Assembly: GCF_014201805.1 (NCBI RefSeq)
Contig: NZ_JACHFK010000010.1
Coordinates: 1-64,000 of the forward strand
Origin: Deinococcus metalli
GTDB taxonomy: Bacteria > Deinococcota > Deinococci > Deinococcales > Deinococcaceae
Direction of reading: 5' to 3'
DNA: 64,000 nucleotides
Below the pieces are notes generated by a model. That model saw only the letters and a program-made list of their open reading frames with translations. It did not search any database and was not told the DNA's origin. Of this stretch, positions 35,391 to 43,673 are shown one piece after another. A program made the translations under genes and the position numbers. The number at the start of each line of letters is the position of its first letter. The first letter of the stretch is position 1.

Positions 35391-36017
35391 TATCGGACAT
35401 CTCTGACCTTTTGAGGAGGGTGATGCTGGAGCGGTGGCACTCGGGTATCGGACATCTCTGACCTTTCGGACGCCAGTTGCCCTCCTCTCCCCTCCCCTGA
35501 CACAGTCCAGGCGATGTGGCAACCGGGCTGTCCGCGATGCGTGCTGGAGGGCGTTCCACCCGCGTTGAACGTTCTGCCTGCTCCTCGCCGGCACGGTATC
35601 GGACATCTCTGACCTTTTGAGGTCAGCTGGTCCTGGACCGGAGGGACGCAGGTATCGGACATCTCTGACCTTCACCCGTAGCTCGTGCCTGTGGGCATCG
35701 GCCAGGTCGGCAGATTTGCTGGTCGACCCTGATGCATCGGTGACCATTCCTGGGGTGGCGACGACTATCGGACATCTCCGACCTTTTAGGGCTCCAGCTA
35801 TCGGACATCTCCGACCTTTTGGCACTGCGGTATCGGACATCTCTGACCTTTCCGGTGGTCAGGCTACCGGACATCTCTGACCTTTTCGGGCCTCAGGTAT
35901 CGGACATCTCTGACCCTTTGCCGCCTGCCGTGTCGGACACCTCTGACCTTTCGGTGCTCAATGGGTCGGACATCTCTGACCTTTCATCGCTGAAAGTATC
36001 GGTCATCTCTGACCTTT
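35391..36017 (+). repeat. Twelve direct iterons of the replication origin
   Basis: Twelve copies of a 21-bp sequence (core TATCGGACATCTCTGACCTT), all in the same direction, start at 35391, 35446, 35597, 35653, 35766, 35799, 35831, 35865, 35898, 35931, 35964 and 35997. The last eight are 32-34 bp apart, close to three helical turns, so bound initiators would line up on one face. The first four are spread out (55, 151, 56, 113 bp). Most differ from the core at 0-3 positions; the copies at 35931 and 35964 are the most diverged at their left end. Confidence 0.93.
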
Positions 36018-36115
36018 ACACCAGAATAGTGCGTCCAGCACGCGCCGAGCGCCGCGCCTTGATGATGATTCATCAGTGTATTTAAAATCTTTTACATCTC
36101 TAAAAGAATCAAACA
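36018..36115. other. AT-rich stretch next to the iterons, likely unwinding element
   Basis: The stretch at about 36060-36112 (TTTAAAATCTTTTACAT, CTAAAAGAATCAAACAT) is far more AT-rich than its surroundings and adjoins the densely phased iterons, the usual place for a DNA-unwinding element. I see no clear DnaA box. Confidence 0.45.
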
Positions 36116-37726
36116 TCATCGCCATGCTCACCGAGGTTCGCGGTGTCTGAGTGAATACCGGCTTCGACCGGCGGCGTTCGCAACTCACCACCGTGAGATG
36201 CGGCGTGCTCCTGCCGTGGACACTCACCACTGCAGCCGACGTCTCCCATGGTCACTACACTCTTTTCCAGTATCCCAGTTCGGTGTGACCGCTCAATCAA
36301 GGTCGTCACGACTCCCGGCCTTCGGCATGCAAGCTCTCAGGATATCCCAAGGGCCATCCCAGCCACTGGGTTGGTCGTGACGGGGTCATCGCGCGTCACC
36401 ACCGCCACTGGGCCGCACGAGACTTGACAGGGGGCCAGGACGACCTCTGACGCGGTGCTCATCCTGTCTCCCCCACCTGGGTTGACTCCTCTAGCGCGAT
36501 TGGCTTCACGGCACCAAGGTGAAACCATGCCCTGCTGTGAGGTTTGCACGTGGCCACGGGTCCTGTACCCGACGGCGTGCTGCGTCCGGGCTCTTGGATG
36601 CACAACGACCGGTCAATGCCCCCAAGGGCCTGATCAGCATCGCTGGTAAGTCCGGTTGTTCCAGAGGCGTTCGGGATTCAGGGGCTGAGGCTCCTTGCAG
36701 GTGCCGCTGCTTGATCGGTGCTGAGGGCTCTGGATTCTAGTCAACACCATCCGCCGCTGTAGGCCACCGTCACGCCCCTTTGCGCGGGCCCGGACTGCCC
36801 CGAGCGCCGAGTGACCAGGGTACCGGGCCGCATCGTTCAACCTCGCGCTTTCAAGTTTCGGTTGCGTCCCCGCGTATTGCCTGAGGCCACGGTGCCCCGG
36901 GTATGGCACGGTTGCGCCAGCAGACAACCGGTGGAGCCGCTCAACGGCCGCCGGGTCACGGCCGCCGATCACGAACTCCTGCCTGGGCAGGCTCTGCCGT
37001 GCCGTGATGAGACTTTTCCCTATCGCGACCTGCCGGTGCTCGCCTGCTTCGCCATAGCGGAGGGTCAGCTCCAGCGTCTCCAAATAGACGTCGTCTCAGA
37101 TCAGGGCCAAGGCCTGACCGCTGGCCATCATGCCACCGCGACGCGGCGACGGCCCGGGCCGTCATGGTCGGCCACCGGACGAGTACAGCATCCGAGTCAC
37201 CGTGCATGCCGATACCCTGTCGAGTGATGGTGCAGTGGTACGCGCGCCTCCTCACGCTGACGCGATTCTCCTGTTAGCCCACATGGTGGCAGCAACCGGA
37301 GCGAGCCTGCGTCCTCATGGGCATCTGGTTGGCCCAAGACGCAGCGAGTCGTTAGGGCGAGCAGACCTGCCCACAGTGTTCTTGTCTGGCACGCCCGCAT
37401 GACACTTCTGCGTGACCAGGCCCGCAGTCCTGTTCCCGCTCTTCATAGTGACCAATGGGAGCAACAGGCCTCTATGGTCTGGCGCAGCGTCATAGGGCCC
37501 GTAGAACGAAGTTCGGGGTGTCAGCGGGCTGGAGACGCCGTTGTTGCCCCTCACGCCGACAACGTGACACAACCGAGCCACGCAGGGTTTTTGGTCCAGT
37601 GGGCCTGTCACTGCCTGGTCCGGAGCGGGTGCTGGGCCTCCAAACCTGTGTGGCGGTGGCACCAGCACGCTGTAGGCCACGTGTTGGGTGCGATATGGCG
37701 TACCCGAAACGCCACCAAAGTTCATG
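36116..37726. other. Gene-free backbone stretch with one decayed leftward frame
   Basis: About 1.6 kb without an intact gene. On the minus strand, roughly 37137 down to 36830, a frame reads MASGQALALI, stop, DDVYLETLELTLRYGEAGEHRQ and on through EFVIGGRDPAAVERLHRL before losing protein-like character. One in-frame TGA interrupts it. I do not recognise the family; it is probably the remnant of a lost gene. The rest shows nothing I can assign. Confidence 0.4.
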
Positions 37727-37782
37727 AAATCCTGAATTCGTACTAAAGTGAAATCCTGATTACCCGGAATCAGGAATGACGG
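37727..37782 (+). repeat. Octad array 1 (putative partition site)
   Basis: Seven contiguous 8-bp units in perfect phase: AAATCCTG, AATTCGTA, CTAAAGTG, AAATCCTG, ATTACCCG, GAATCAGG, AATGACGG. Each has an A/T block followed by a C or G-containing half, consensus near AAAWCNNG. Confidence 0.7.
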
Positions 37783-37805
37783 ACAGCATATGCTCCACCT
37801 CATGT

Positions 37806-37845
37806 ATTTCGTGAAAACCGGATTTCGGTTTTTCGTGATTTAGCA
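37806..37845 (+). repeat. Octad array 2 (putative partition site)
   Basis: Five 8-bp units in phase: ATTTCGTG, AAAACCGG, ATTTCGGT, TTTTCGTG, ATTTAGCA. Some units carry T blocks in place of A blocks, so both orientations of the motif occur. Confidence 0.7.
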
Positions 37846-38050
37846 AAAGGCAAGTGGTGGACCGTGTGGGGCACGTCAACAGTTGGGCGGCCAATATGGC
37901 AGACACAGACAATAAGGGCCGGCTCCGAACCATAGCTTCCGTTGAAACTTTCGCGGTGCTCCAGAAGCAGTCGGGATGCAGCCGCAGCTCGATACCTCTT
38001 CACTGCGGGAATCCCCTCATCGTCAGACGGTATCGACATTGAACAGGTAC

Positions 38051-38090
38051 TGTTCCTGAAAAACTGAAATACAGAAAAGATGTTTTCGGG
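38051..38090 (+). repeat. Octad array 3 (putative partition site)
   Basis: Five 8-bp units in phase: TGTTCCTG, AAAAACTG, AAATACAG, AAAAGATG, TTTTCGGG. Confidence 0.65.
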
Positions 38091-38211
38091 TAGTGGCCGA
38101 ACAGGATGTGAGACGGCGCAGATTCGAACCGCTGCACACTCTGGCAAATACAGATGAAAATGGGTCGGCTGAGTCAGCGCTCGACATCACCTACCATACG
38201 GGACCGACAAA

Positions 38212-38279
38212 AATACCTGAATTCACGAAAAAAGGAATTCAGGTTATCGGTTCGCACTTCTGTTTTTCATGAATTCGGG
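38212..38279 (+). repeat. Octad arrays 4 and 5 (putative partition site)
   Basis: Five in-phase units at 38212-38251 (AATACCTG, AATTCACG, AAAAAAGG, AATTCAGG, TTATCGGT), then a second short run at 38264-38279 (TTTTCATG, AATTCGGG) shifted by 4 bp. The first run also forms a 9-bp inverted repeat, CCTGAATTC / GAATTCAGG. Confidence 0.65.
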
Positions 38280-38380
38280 TATGCGTCTGTGTCGTTGCCT
38301 CATGGCTCCGGCAGGCGAAGACCGCTGCGTGCAAAATGACAGCCTGTCGTCAGCTTCGGAACACGCCTGTGCTCGCTCTG

Positions 38381-38420
38381 AATCCAAGAAAAACTGAAAT
38401 CATGAAAAGTTGAATTCATG
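38381..38420 (+). repeat. Octad array 6 (putative partition site)
   Basis: Five 8-bp units in phase: AATCCAAG, AAAAACTG, AAATCATG, AAAAGTTG, AATTCATG. The second unit is identical to one in array 3. Confidence 0.7.
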
Positions 38421-38532
38421 ATGGATTGGCCGTGACAGACCGTCCGCCACCCATCCAGCGACGAGGAGATAGGCTCGCACCCCCTGTAAGGACAGCCGAC
38501 CTGTAACCAGCATACAAACTCACTGACGTCTG

Positions 38533-38572
38533 AAAACCTGAAAACGGGTTTACCAGAAAGGCGGATTTCAGT
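38533..38572 (+). repeat. Octad array 7 overlapping the parA promoter
   Basis: Five 8-bp units in phase: AAAACCTG, AAAACGGG, TTTACCAG, AAAGGCGG, ATTTCAGT. The -35-like TTTACC of the parA promoter lies inside the third unit, so a protein bound here would cover the promoter. Confidence 0.7.
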
Positions 38573-38577
38573 AATCT
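38549..38577 (+). promoter_or_regulatory. parA promoter, leaderless type
   Basis: TTTACC (38549-38554), 17-bp spacer, TAATCT (38572-38577), then 6 nt to the parA ATG. There is no Shine-Dalgarno, so the transcript should begin at or next to the start codon. Confidence 0.55.
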
Positions 38578-38583
38578 TCAGAT

Positions 38584-39192
38584 ATGTACAGGATCGCGAT
38601 TGCAAACGACAAGGGCGGTGTTGGGAAGACGACCACAGCCGTGATGCTGGCCACCCTCCTGGCAGACCGGGCGCCAACGCTACTGGTCGACGCCGACGAA
38701 AAGACTGCGAGCGCCACCGAATGGGCCAGTGCTGGTCCAGGGCTGGCGTGCACCGTTATCTCGATCGACGCGCTCGACGCAACAGACCTTGATCCCTACG
38801 AGTATCTGGTGTTTGACACCAAAGCCGGCGAGGACGCGAGTGATCTGCTGGCCCTGGCCCAGGCCGTCGATCTGCTGATCGTCCCCACCAAGCCCGACGC
38901 CCTGAGTCTGCGTGCGCTGCCCAAGACGCTCGCCCCACTCATCGAACGGGGCATCGGGAACTACCGCGTGCTGATCACCGACGTTCCCCCGGCACCGAGC
39001 ACCGATGGTCACGAAGCTCGGCTGGCCCTGATGGAACTGGACATCCCGGTGTTCAGCCGCGATATCCGGCGGGCCAGCGCGTTCAACAAGGCGGCCCTGA
39101 ACGGCACACGGGTGCGGGACGTCAGGGGAGATCAAAGGGCCAAGCTGGCCCATATGGACTACGAACTGATCATGCGGGAGGTGCTGGCGTGA
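38584..39192 (+). CDS. parA: ParA partition ATPase, small (type Ib) form
   Basis: A 202-residue Walker-type ATPase with the deviant Walker A KGGVGKTT (residues 10-17), a Walker A' LLVDAD, and YLVFDTKAG as the Walker B strand. It is short and has no N-terminal helix-turn-helix, which is the type Ib layout (as in ParF and delta), where autoregulation is left to a ribbon-helix-helix partner. It moves replicon copies over the nucleoid. The start codon follows a -10 box by 6 nt. The next gene overlaps it by GTGA. Confidence 0.92.
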   Translation: MYRIAIANDKGGVGKTTTAVMLATLLADRAPTLLVDADEKTASATEWASAGPGLACTVISIDALDATDLDPYEYLVFDTKAGEDASDLLALAQAVDLLIVPTKPDALSLRALPKTLAPLIERGIGNYRVLITDVPPAPSTDGHEARLALMELDIPVFSRDIRRASAFNKAALNGTRVRDVRGDQRAKLAHMDYELIMREVLA

Positions 39193-39467
39193 GCAAATTC
39201 GGTGGAGCGTTAAAGAAGCTCGAAAGTCTACAGCCACGGGTCGAAGAACCTTTGGAAGAAAACCTGAAAACCGGAAAACCAGAAATCGTCCCTGTAGCTG
39301 CTGAGCCCGAGGCCGCTGCCGGGCCAGAGCGCGAGAAGTACAGCACGTTCCTCGACCGGGAGCTGATCACCGCGCTGAAGCTGCACGCCGTGCGCCACCG
39401 CATGAAGCACCACCAGGTCGTGGAGGCCGCCCTGAAACAGTACCTGGCTCAGGAAGGGGAGACCTGA
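39189..39467 (+). CDS. Ribbon-helix-helix centromere-binding protein (ParB/ParG role)
   Basis: A 92-residue protein beginning at a GTG that overlaps the parA stop. The first about 48 residues are charged and probably unstructured; the C-terminus fits a ribbon-helix-helix fold: strand YSTFLD, helix RELITALKLHAVRHRM, helix KHHQVVEAALKQYLAQ. Layout and position match ParG/omega-type partners of small ParA proteins, which bind arrays of short repeats and repress their own operon. The 8-bp arrays upstream of parA are the expected target. Its coding sequence itself contains four octads (39259-39290). Not recognised by name; the role is inferred from fold and context. Confidence 0.75.
   Translation: MSKFGGALKKLESLQPRVEEPLEENLKTGKPEIVPVAAEPEAAAGPEREKYSTFLDRELITALKLHAVRHRMKHHQVVEAALKQYLAQEGET
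39259..39290 (+). repeat. Octad array 8 inside the ribbon-helix-helix gene
   Basis: Four in-phase units AAAACCTG, AAAACCGG, AAAACCAG, AAATCGTC lie within codons 24-34 of the small partition gene. The first is identical to the first unit of array 7 in front of parA. Confidence 0.65.
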
Positions 39468-39640
39468 CTTACCAGCACTGCGGCCAACTGGTGGAACCCG
39501 CACAGTAGTGACAGGGTCGGGGTGCGTCTGGGCCAATGACAGGTCCATTTATCTGGAAACGAGTTCCTGCCTGCGCCTGAGCGCCGCGGCGGGGCCCCGC
39601 CGTTGATCGCACCGCATGTTTCCGCATCAGCTCCCAGACG

Positions 39641-40207
39641 ATGGTTCTGACCTTCCGGGCCACTGCAGTTGGCATCGACACTGCACTCTCCCGCATCGTG
39701 CAGCTCGTCCAGAACGCCGACGTCAACAAGGCTCCGGCCCTTCACCTGGCGGACACGGCCGGCAAGGACCTCGTGTCCGTGGCACCGGGCTCGAACCTGA
39801 TGGCGTTCCAGGTCTGGATGCTGTTCGGGCAGACTATGGTCTTCGCGCTGACCACAGCTGTGTCCATCGTCGTGATCGCGTGCCCGGACGCGCTCGCACT
39901 CGCTAGGCCGACCGCAATCATGGTAGGCGTCGGCAAGGCGGCGCGGGAGAGCGCGCTCCTCACGACCGCCACCGCGTTTGAGGGGTGGCCGTCGCGCGTT
40001 CTGGAGAAGACGGCGCCGACGCTGACCGACTGCTCCACATCCGTGACCACATCTTCCCCGACGTACCGCTCGATTTTCATTGAGGAGTCATCGGGCCAAG
40101 GTCGTGCGAGGGTCAGGTGGTCTGGTCAGGTGGCCGTCCGTGGCTGTGGCACGTCCGCAGAATTCAGGGGTCAGCCCTTGACAGCGCCAGCAGTAATCCC
40201 GGAGTAG
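39641..40207 (+). pseudogene. Remnant of a copper/heavy-metal P1B-type ATPase (CopA-like)
   Basis: A 188-codon frame matches the middle of CopA-type ATPases without the rest. FRATAVGIDTALSRIVQLVQ corresponds to the actuator-to-M4 region, FALTTAVSIVVIACPDALALARPTAIMVG to M6 with the ion-binding motif (CPC replaced by CPD), and EKTAPTLT to the place of the DKTGTLT phosphorylation motif, whose aspartate is lost. Heavy-metal domains, ATP-binding domain and C-terminal helices are absent, and the last 50 residues lose similarity. It cannot work as a pump. It lies between the partition genes and the sugar importer, a likely recombination scar. Confidence 0.75.
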
Positions 40208-41001
40208 AAATAGCGCTGCAGGGCCAGGAACACGATCAGCATGGGAATCACGCTGACGACCGCGCCGGCCATCATCAGATCGTAGGGAGTGCGGCCAGCG
40301 CTGCCCTGCAAGGACGCGATCAGCACCGGGAGGGTCTGCGCGTCAGGATTGCGCAGGACGATGTTCGGCCACAGGTAGTTGTTCCATGCAGCCATGAAGA
40401 AGATGATGCCCAGACTCGCCAGTGCCGGTGTGCTGATCGGAACGACCACGCGGACAAAGATGGTGGGTTCAGACGCCCCGTCGATGCGCGCCGCGTCCAG
40501 CAGTTCATCGGGCACGGTGCTCAGGTACTGGCGCATGAAGAACACGCCGAAGGCGTTCGCGAGGCCGGGGACGATCAGTGGCCAGGGCGTGTCAATCCAG
40601 TGGAAGGTGTTGCGCATCAGGATGAAGGTGGGGATCAGACCGACCACGAAGGGAATGGTCATGCTCACGAGCATCACGCCGAACAGCGCGTTCCGGCCGG
40701 GGAAATCGAACTTCGCGAAACCGTACCCGCCGAGGGCGCAGAACAGCAGGGATCCGGCGGTCGACAGCACGGCGATCAGCACGCTGTTGCCCAGGGCGCG
40801 CAGGGCAGGCGTCTGGGCAAACAGCGCCCGGTAATTGTCGAGGCTGGCGTGCTGGGGCCAGAATCCCTGGCCGAAAATCTCCGCAAGGGGCTTGAGAGAC
40901 GACAGGACCATCCACACGAAGGGCAGCGCGGCGAAGGCGCTGACGACGATCAGAACGGCGTAGAGCAGCGCAGGCGGACGGGTGTGGCGCGCGGTCGTCA
41001 T
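40171..41001 (-). CDS. CUT1 sugar ABC transporter permease (MalG type), second importer
   Basis: A 276-residue permease beginning MTTARHTRPPALLYAVL, with the membrane segment pattern of MalG and the EAA loop DELLDAARIDGASEPTIFVRVVVPIS. The ATG overlaps the upstream permease stop (ATGA), which shows that the longer in-frame extension is not coding. It ends near the CopA remnant. It is the third gene of a leftward binding protein-permease-permease operon probably importing galactosides, judging from the adjacent GH42 gene. Confidence 0.93.
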   Translation of the reverse strand: MTTARHTRPPALLYAVLIVVSAFAALPFVWMVLSSLKPLAEIFGQGFWPQHASLDNYRALFAQTPALRALGNSVLIAVLSTAGSLLFCALGGYGFAKFDFPGRNALFGVMLVSMTIPFVVGLIPTFILMRNTFHWIDTPWPLIVPGLANAFGVFFMRQYLSTVPDELLDAARIDGASEPTIFVRVVVPISTPALASLGIIFFMAAWNNYLWPNIVLRNPDAQTLPVLIASLQGSAGRTPYDLMMAGAVVSVIPMLIVFLALQRYFYSGITAGAVKG

Positions 41002-41921
41002 CGCTTCTCCTCGCGGGTCAGGCGCAGCTGCACCGCGGTCGCCACCACCACGACCGCGAAGTAGACGTAGCTCAGGGCCGCGCCGTAGCCGTAGCGGACG
41101 TTCCCGAATGCGCGTGCGTAGATCTCCATGGTGGGTGTCGTCGTCGAGTGGATGGGGCCGCCCGCGGTCAGAACCTGCGGTTCGGTGTACAGCGCGAAGG
41201 TGCCGATCACCGACAGGGTCGTCACGAAGATCAGGGCCGGGCGCATCAGGGGCACCGTGACCTTCCAGAAGAGTTGTGTGCGGGTCGCGCCGTCGATCAC
41301 GGCCGCCTCGTTCACCTCGGACGGGATGGTCTGCAGGGCCGATAGGAAGATGACCATCTGGTAGCCGGTCCAGGCCCACACCAGCAGCAGCCCCACGGCG
41401 ACGCGCGCCCACCACTCGTTGTCGAGCCACGGCACGGCCGGGAGTCCCAGACTGCCGAGCGCGCGGTTCACGAGGCCGCTGTCCTTTTCGAGCAGCAGGC
41501 GGAAAGTGATGCCGGCGGCGACCATCGACGTCAGGTGGGGCAGGAAGATCAGGGCCCGCCACAGGCCCTGGAAGCGCAGACGGTTCTCGTTGAGGATCAC
41601 GGCCAGAATCAGGCCGCCGAGCGTCATGACCGGGTAGTGCAGCACGAAGATCAGCGCGGAGTTGAGCAGCGACGACCAGAAGTACCGGTCGCCCGACAAC
41701 TCGGCGTAGTTGCGCAGCCCCACCCACTGCTGCTGCCCCGGAGCACCGTTCCAGTCCTGGAAGCTGAGGATCAGCGAGAACACCACCGGGTAGACGCCGA
41801 ACACCAGGAACAACACGAAGAACGGAGCGATACACAGCAGCGGCCACACGTGTTTCCGCCACGGTGCAGGCCGCGGGAGACGCTGGGCTGAAGGTCCGGC
41901 CAGATCGAGCGGGCGGGTCAT
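40998..41921 (-). CDS. CUT1 sugar ABC transporter permease (MalF type), second importer
   Basis: A 307-residue permease with an N-terminal segment LLCIAPFFVLFLVFGVYPVVFSLILSF and the EAA loop NEAAVIDGATRTQLFWKVTVPLMRP. A GGAAC-type ribosome site lies before the ATG at 41921, 28 bp after the binding-protein gene. As in the first importer, the ATPase is missing from the operon. Confidence 0.93.
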   Translation of the reverse strand: MTRPLDLAGPSAQRLPRPAPWRKHVWPLLCIAPFFVLFLVFGVYPVVFSLILSFQDWNGAPGQQQWVGLRNYAELSGDRYFWSSLLNSALIFVLHYPVMTLGGLILAVILNENRLRFQGLWRALIFLPHLTSMVAAGITFRLLLEKDSGLVNRALGSLGLPAVPWLDNEWWARVAVGLLLVWAWTGYQMVIFLSALQTIPSEVNEAAVIDGATRTQLFWKVTVPLMRPALIFVTTLSVIGTFALYTEPQVLTAGGPIHSTTTPTMEIYARAFGNVRYGYGAALSYVYFAVVVVATAVQLRLTREEKR

Positions 41922-41949
41922 GAACGCGTTCCTCCGGGCTCGAGGCCGA

Positions 41950-43242
41950 TCAGGGCCGGCGGGTGCGGCTGCGAATAACGTCAGCCGCGTTCTTCAGGGT
42001 GGTCGCGACGTCCTGCTTGCCGAGCGCCATCTTCTGCACTTCGATGGTGGTGATGGCGTTCATGTCCGCGTAATCGCTGGTGTACACCGTCGCGTTGGGA
42101 ATGGTCTTGGCGAGGGCCGTGTAGACCTGTCCCACCTTCTGGCCGCCGAAGTAGGCGTCGGCCTGGCTGAAGACCGGATCCCGGTACAGGGTGGTGAGCG
42201 CCGGGAAGAAGTCCGTCTTCTGGTACAGGCCCAGTGCCGCGTCCCGCTGGGCGAGATGGAACTGGATGTAGGCCCACGCGGCGTCCTTGTTTCTGCTGCC
42301 GCCCCACACGGCCAGCTGTGAGCCGCCGTCGTTGCTGGTCCGGCTGGCCGTGCCCGCGAAGGTGGGCAGGGGCAGCACGCCCCACTGGCCGGTGGACTTG
42401 GGCGCGATCCAGCTCTTGAGGAAACCGCCCATCCACGTGGCCATGGGGAGCGTGGCGACCTTGCCATCGGCGATGGCCTTGTACCACGGGTCGGTCCAGG
42501 ATTCCAGATCGGTGGCCGCGCCGCTCTTGTACAGGGTGTTCAGGAGCGTCATGGCGTTCGTGGCCCGGGGATCCTTGTCGAGACTCACGGCGCCGCTGGC
42601 GTCGACGTACCCGGAGCCCTGCTGCCACAGCAGCGTCTCGAAGAGCCGGGCGTCGTTCTTCGCGCGGGAGAGCGGCAGCATATCCACGCCGGTCTTGGCC
42701 TTAATGACAGCAGCCGCCTTCACGTAGTCGTCCCACGTGCGCAGCGTGGCGGGGTTCACCCCGGCCGCCTTGAACACGTCGCGGCGGTAGTACAGCACGA
42801 CCGGGCCGATGTCCCAGGGCATGGCGTAGGTGCGTCCGCCGAGGCTGGCAGCCTGCAGTTTCGCGCGGTTGAGGTTCACCGCGTATGGCCTGACCTGGGT
42901 GCTCGGGTCAGCCAGCGCGCCGAGCTTCACGAACTGCGGCAGGTAGGAATCCTCGATCAGCGCGACGTCCGGACCACCTGAACCGGCAGAGAAGGCCAGT
43001 TTGTAGGCGTTGTAGATGGCGCCGCCGCTGGGATCCTTCTGAACGTATTCGACCTTGATGTTCGGGTAGGCCTTGGTGAACGCAGCGTCCGCAGCCTTCA
43101 GGCCCGCGATCGGATCTTTCCACGCCCACACGGAAATGGTGGCTTTCAGGGCCGGGTTGGGTGTCGTGGCCTGTGCGGCGGCGTTGCCAAGGGCGGCCAG
43201 GGCCAGGGTAAGCAGCAGGGTCGGGCGGGGCGAGATCGACAT
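41950..43242 (-). CDS. CUT1 ABC transporter sugar-binding protein, second importer
   Basis: A 430-residue solute-binding protein with a signal peptide ending near residue 23 (LLLTLALAALGNAAA). The mature part has AYPNIKVEYVQKD, GGPDVALIEDSYLPQF, YAMPWDIGPVVLYYRRDVFKAAGVNP and MATWMGGFLKSW, the pattern of family 1 sugar-binding proteins. GGAG lies before the ATG. Transcription starts at a strong promoter at 43362-43390 covered by a LacI operator. Likely ligand: a galactoside, inferred from the neighbouring beta-galactosidase. Confidence 0.92.
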   Translation of the reverse strand: MSISPRPTLLLTLALAALGNAAAQATTPNPALKATISVWAWKDPIAGLKAADAAFTKAYPNIKVEYVQKDPSGGAIYNAYKLAFSAGSGGPDVALIEDSYLPQFVKLGALADPSTQVRPYAVNLNRAKLQAASLGGRTYAMPWDIGPVVLYYRRDVFKAAGVNPATLRTWDDYVKAAAVIKAKTGVDMLPLSRAKNDARLFETLLWQQGSGYVDASGAVSLDKDPRATNAMTLLNTLYKSGAATDLESWTDPWYKAIADGKVATLPMATWMGGFLKSWIAPKSTGQWGVLPLPTFAGTASRTSNDGGSQLAVWGGSRNKDAAWAYIQFHLAQRDAALGLYQKTDFFPALTTLYRDPVFSQADAYFGGQKVGQVYTALAKTIPNATVYTSDYADMNAITTIEVQKMALGKQDVATTLKNAADVIRSRTRRP

Positions 43243-43340
43243 GAAGTCTCCTTGGGGTGGGCTGGCGACGGGCAGCGTGAACAGAGGCGGACGTGAACGA
43301 GACCCGGACGCAGATCCGGATGACGGGGGAGTGTTCTCGG

Positions 43341-43359
43341 CTTTGAAAGTTTTTCAAAG
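43341..43359. promoter_or_regulatory. LacI-type operator at the importer promoter
   Basis: Near-perfect palindrome CTTTGAAAGTTTTTCAAAG, placed immediately downstream of the -10 box of the leftward importer promoter. Its core TGAAAGTTTTTCA differs at one base from the core at 43642-43654 in front of the lacI-type gene. Confidence 0.75.
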
Positions 43360-43361
43360 CG

Positions 43362-43390
43362 ATGCTACGTCTGCCTTCTGCGCTTGTCAA
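43362..43390 (-). promoter_or_regulatory. Sigma70-type promoter of the second importer operon
   Basis: On the minus strand TTGACA (43390-43385), 17-bp spacer, TAGCAT (43367-43362). The predicted start lies within the LacI operator that follows. Confidence 0.75.
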
Positions 43391-43641
43391 ACCTCCATCC
43401 GGGGCCATCAGGTGAACTGCCGTCGAACGGTGGCGCGAAGCACCCACGACAGGCGCTTGCCGCGACACGATACTGGCCTCCGCCGGGACGCGGGGCCACG
43501 CCTGAACGACGCCACGCCGGTTTCCGACCCCATCCGGTTATCTTGAGATGCGGCTTGCCGTGAGCAGCGCAGGACAGCCGGAGGTCGAACGTTGTGCCCG
43601 TGCACTCCCTTCCCGACTGTGACCGGGTGTGCTACGGTTCG

Positions 43642-43654
43642 TGAAAGATTTTCA
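43642..43654. promoter_or_regulatory. LacI-type operator in front of the regulator gene
   Basis: TGAAAGATTTTCA, 19 bp before the regulator ATG and 12 of 13 identical to the core of the importer operator. It suggests autorepression. Confidence 0.7.
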
Positions 43655-43673
43655 GAAAGATCCAGTGAGGCCC

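Noticed and set aside
35391..36017. CRISPR array
   Set aside because: Repeats are 21 bp with irregular 11-130 bp gaps, no cas genes are near, and the array lies directly upstream of repA, so they are iterons.
36060..36112. Additional ROK operator or octad array at the AT-rich stretch
   Set aside because: The sequence is AT-rich but shows neither the ROK half-sites in the right arrangement nor a sustained 8-bp phase; its place beside the iterons suits an unwinding element better.
37727..38577. Simple AT-rich low-complexity DNA or transcription terminators
   Set aside because: The A/T blocks recur in exact 8-bp phase in separate clusters and in a coding region, which random AT-richness or hairpins would not give.
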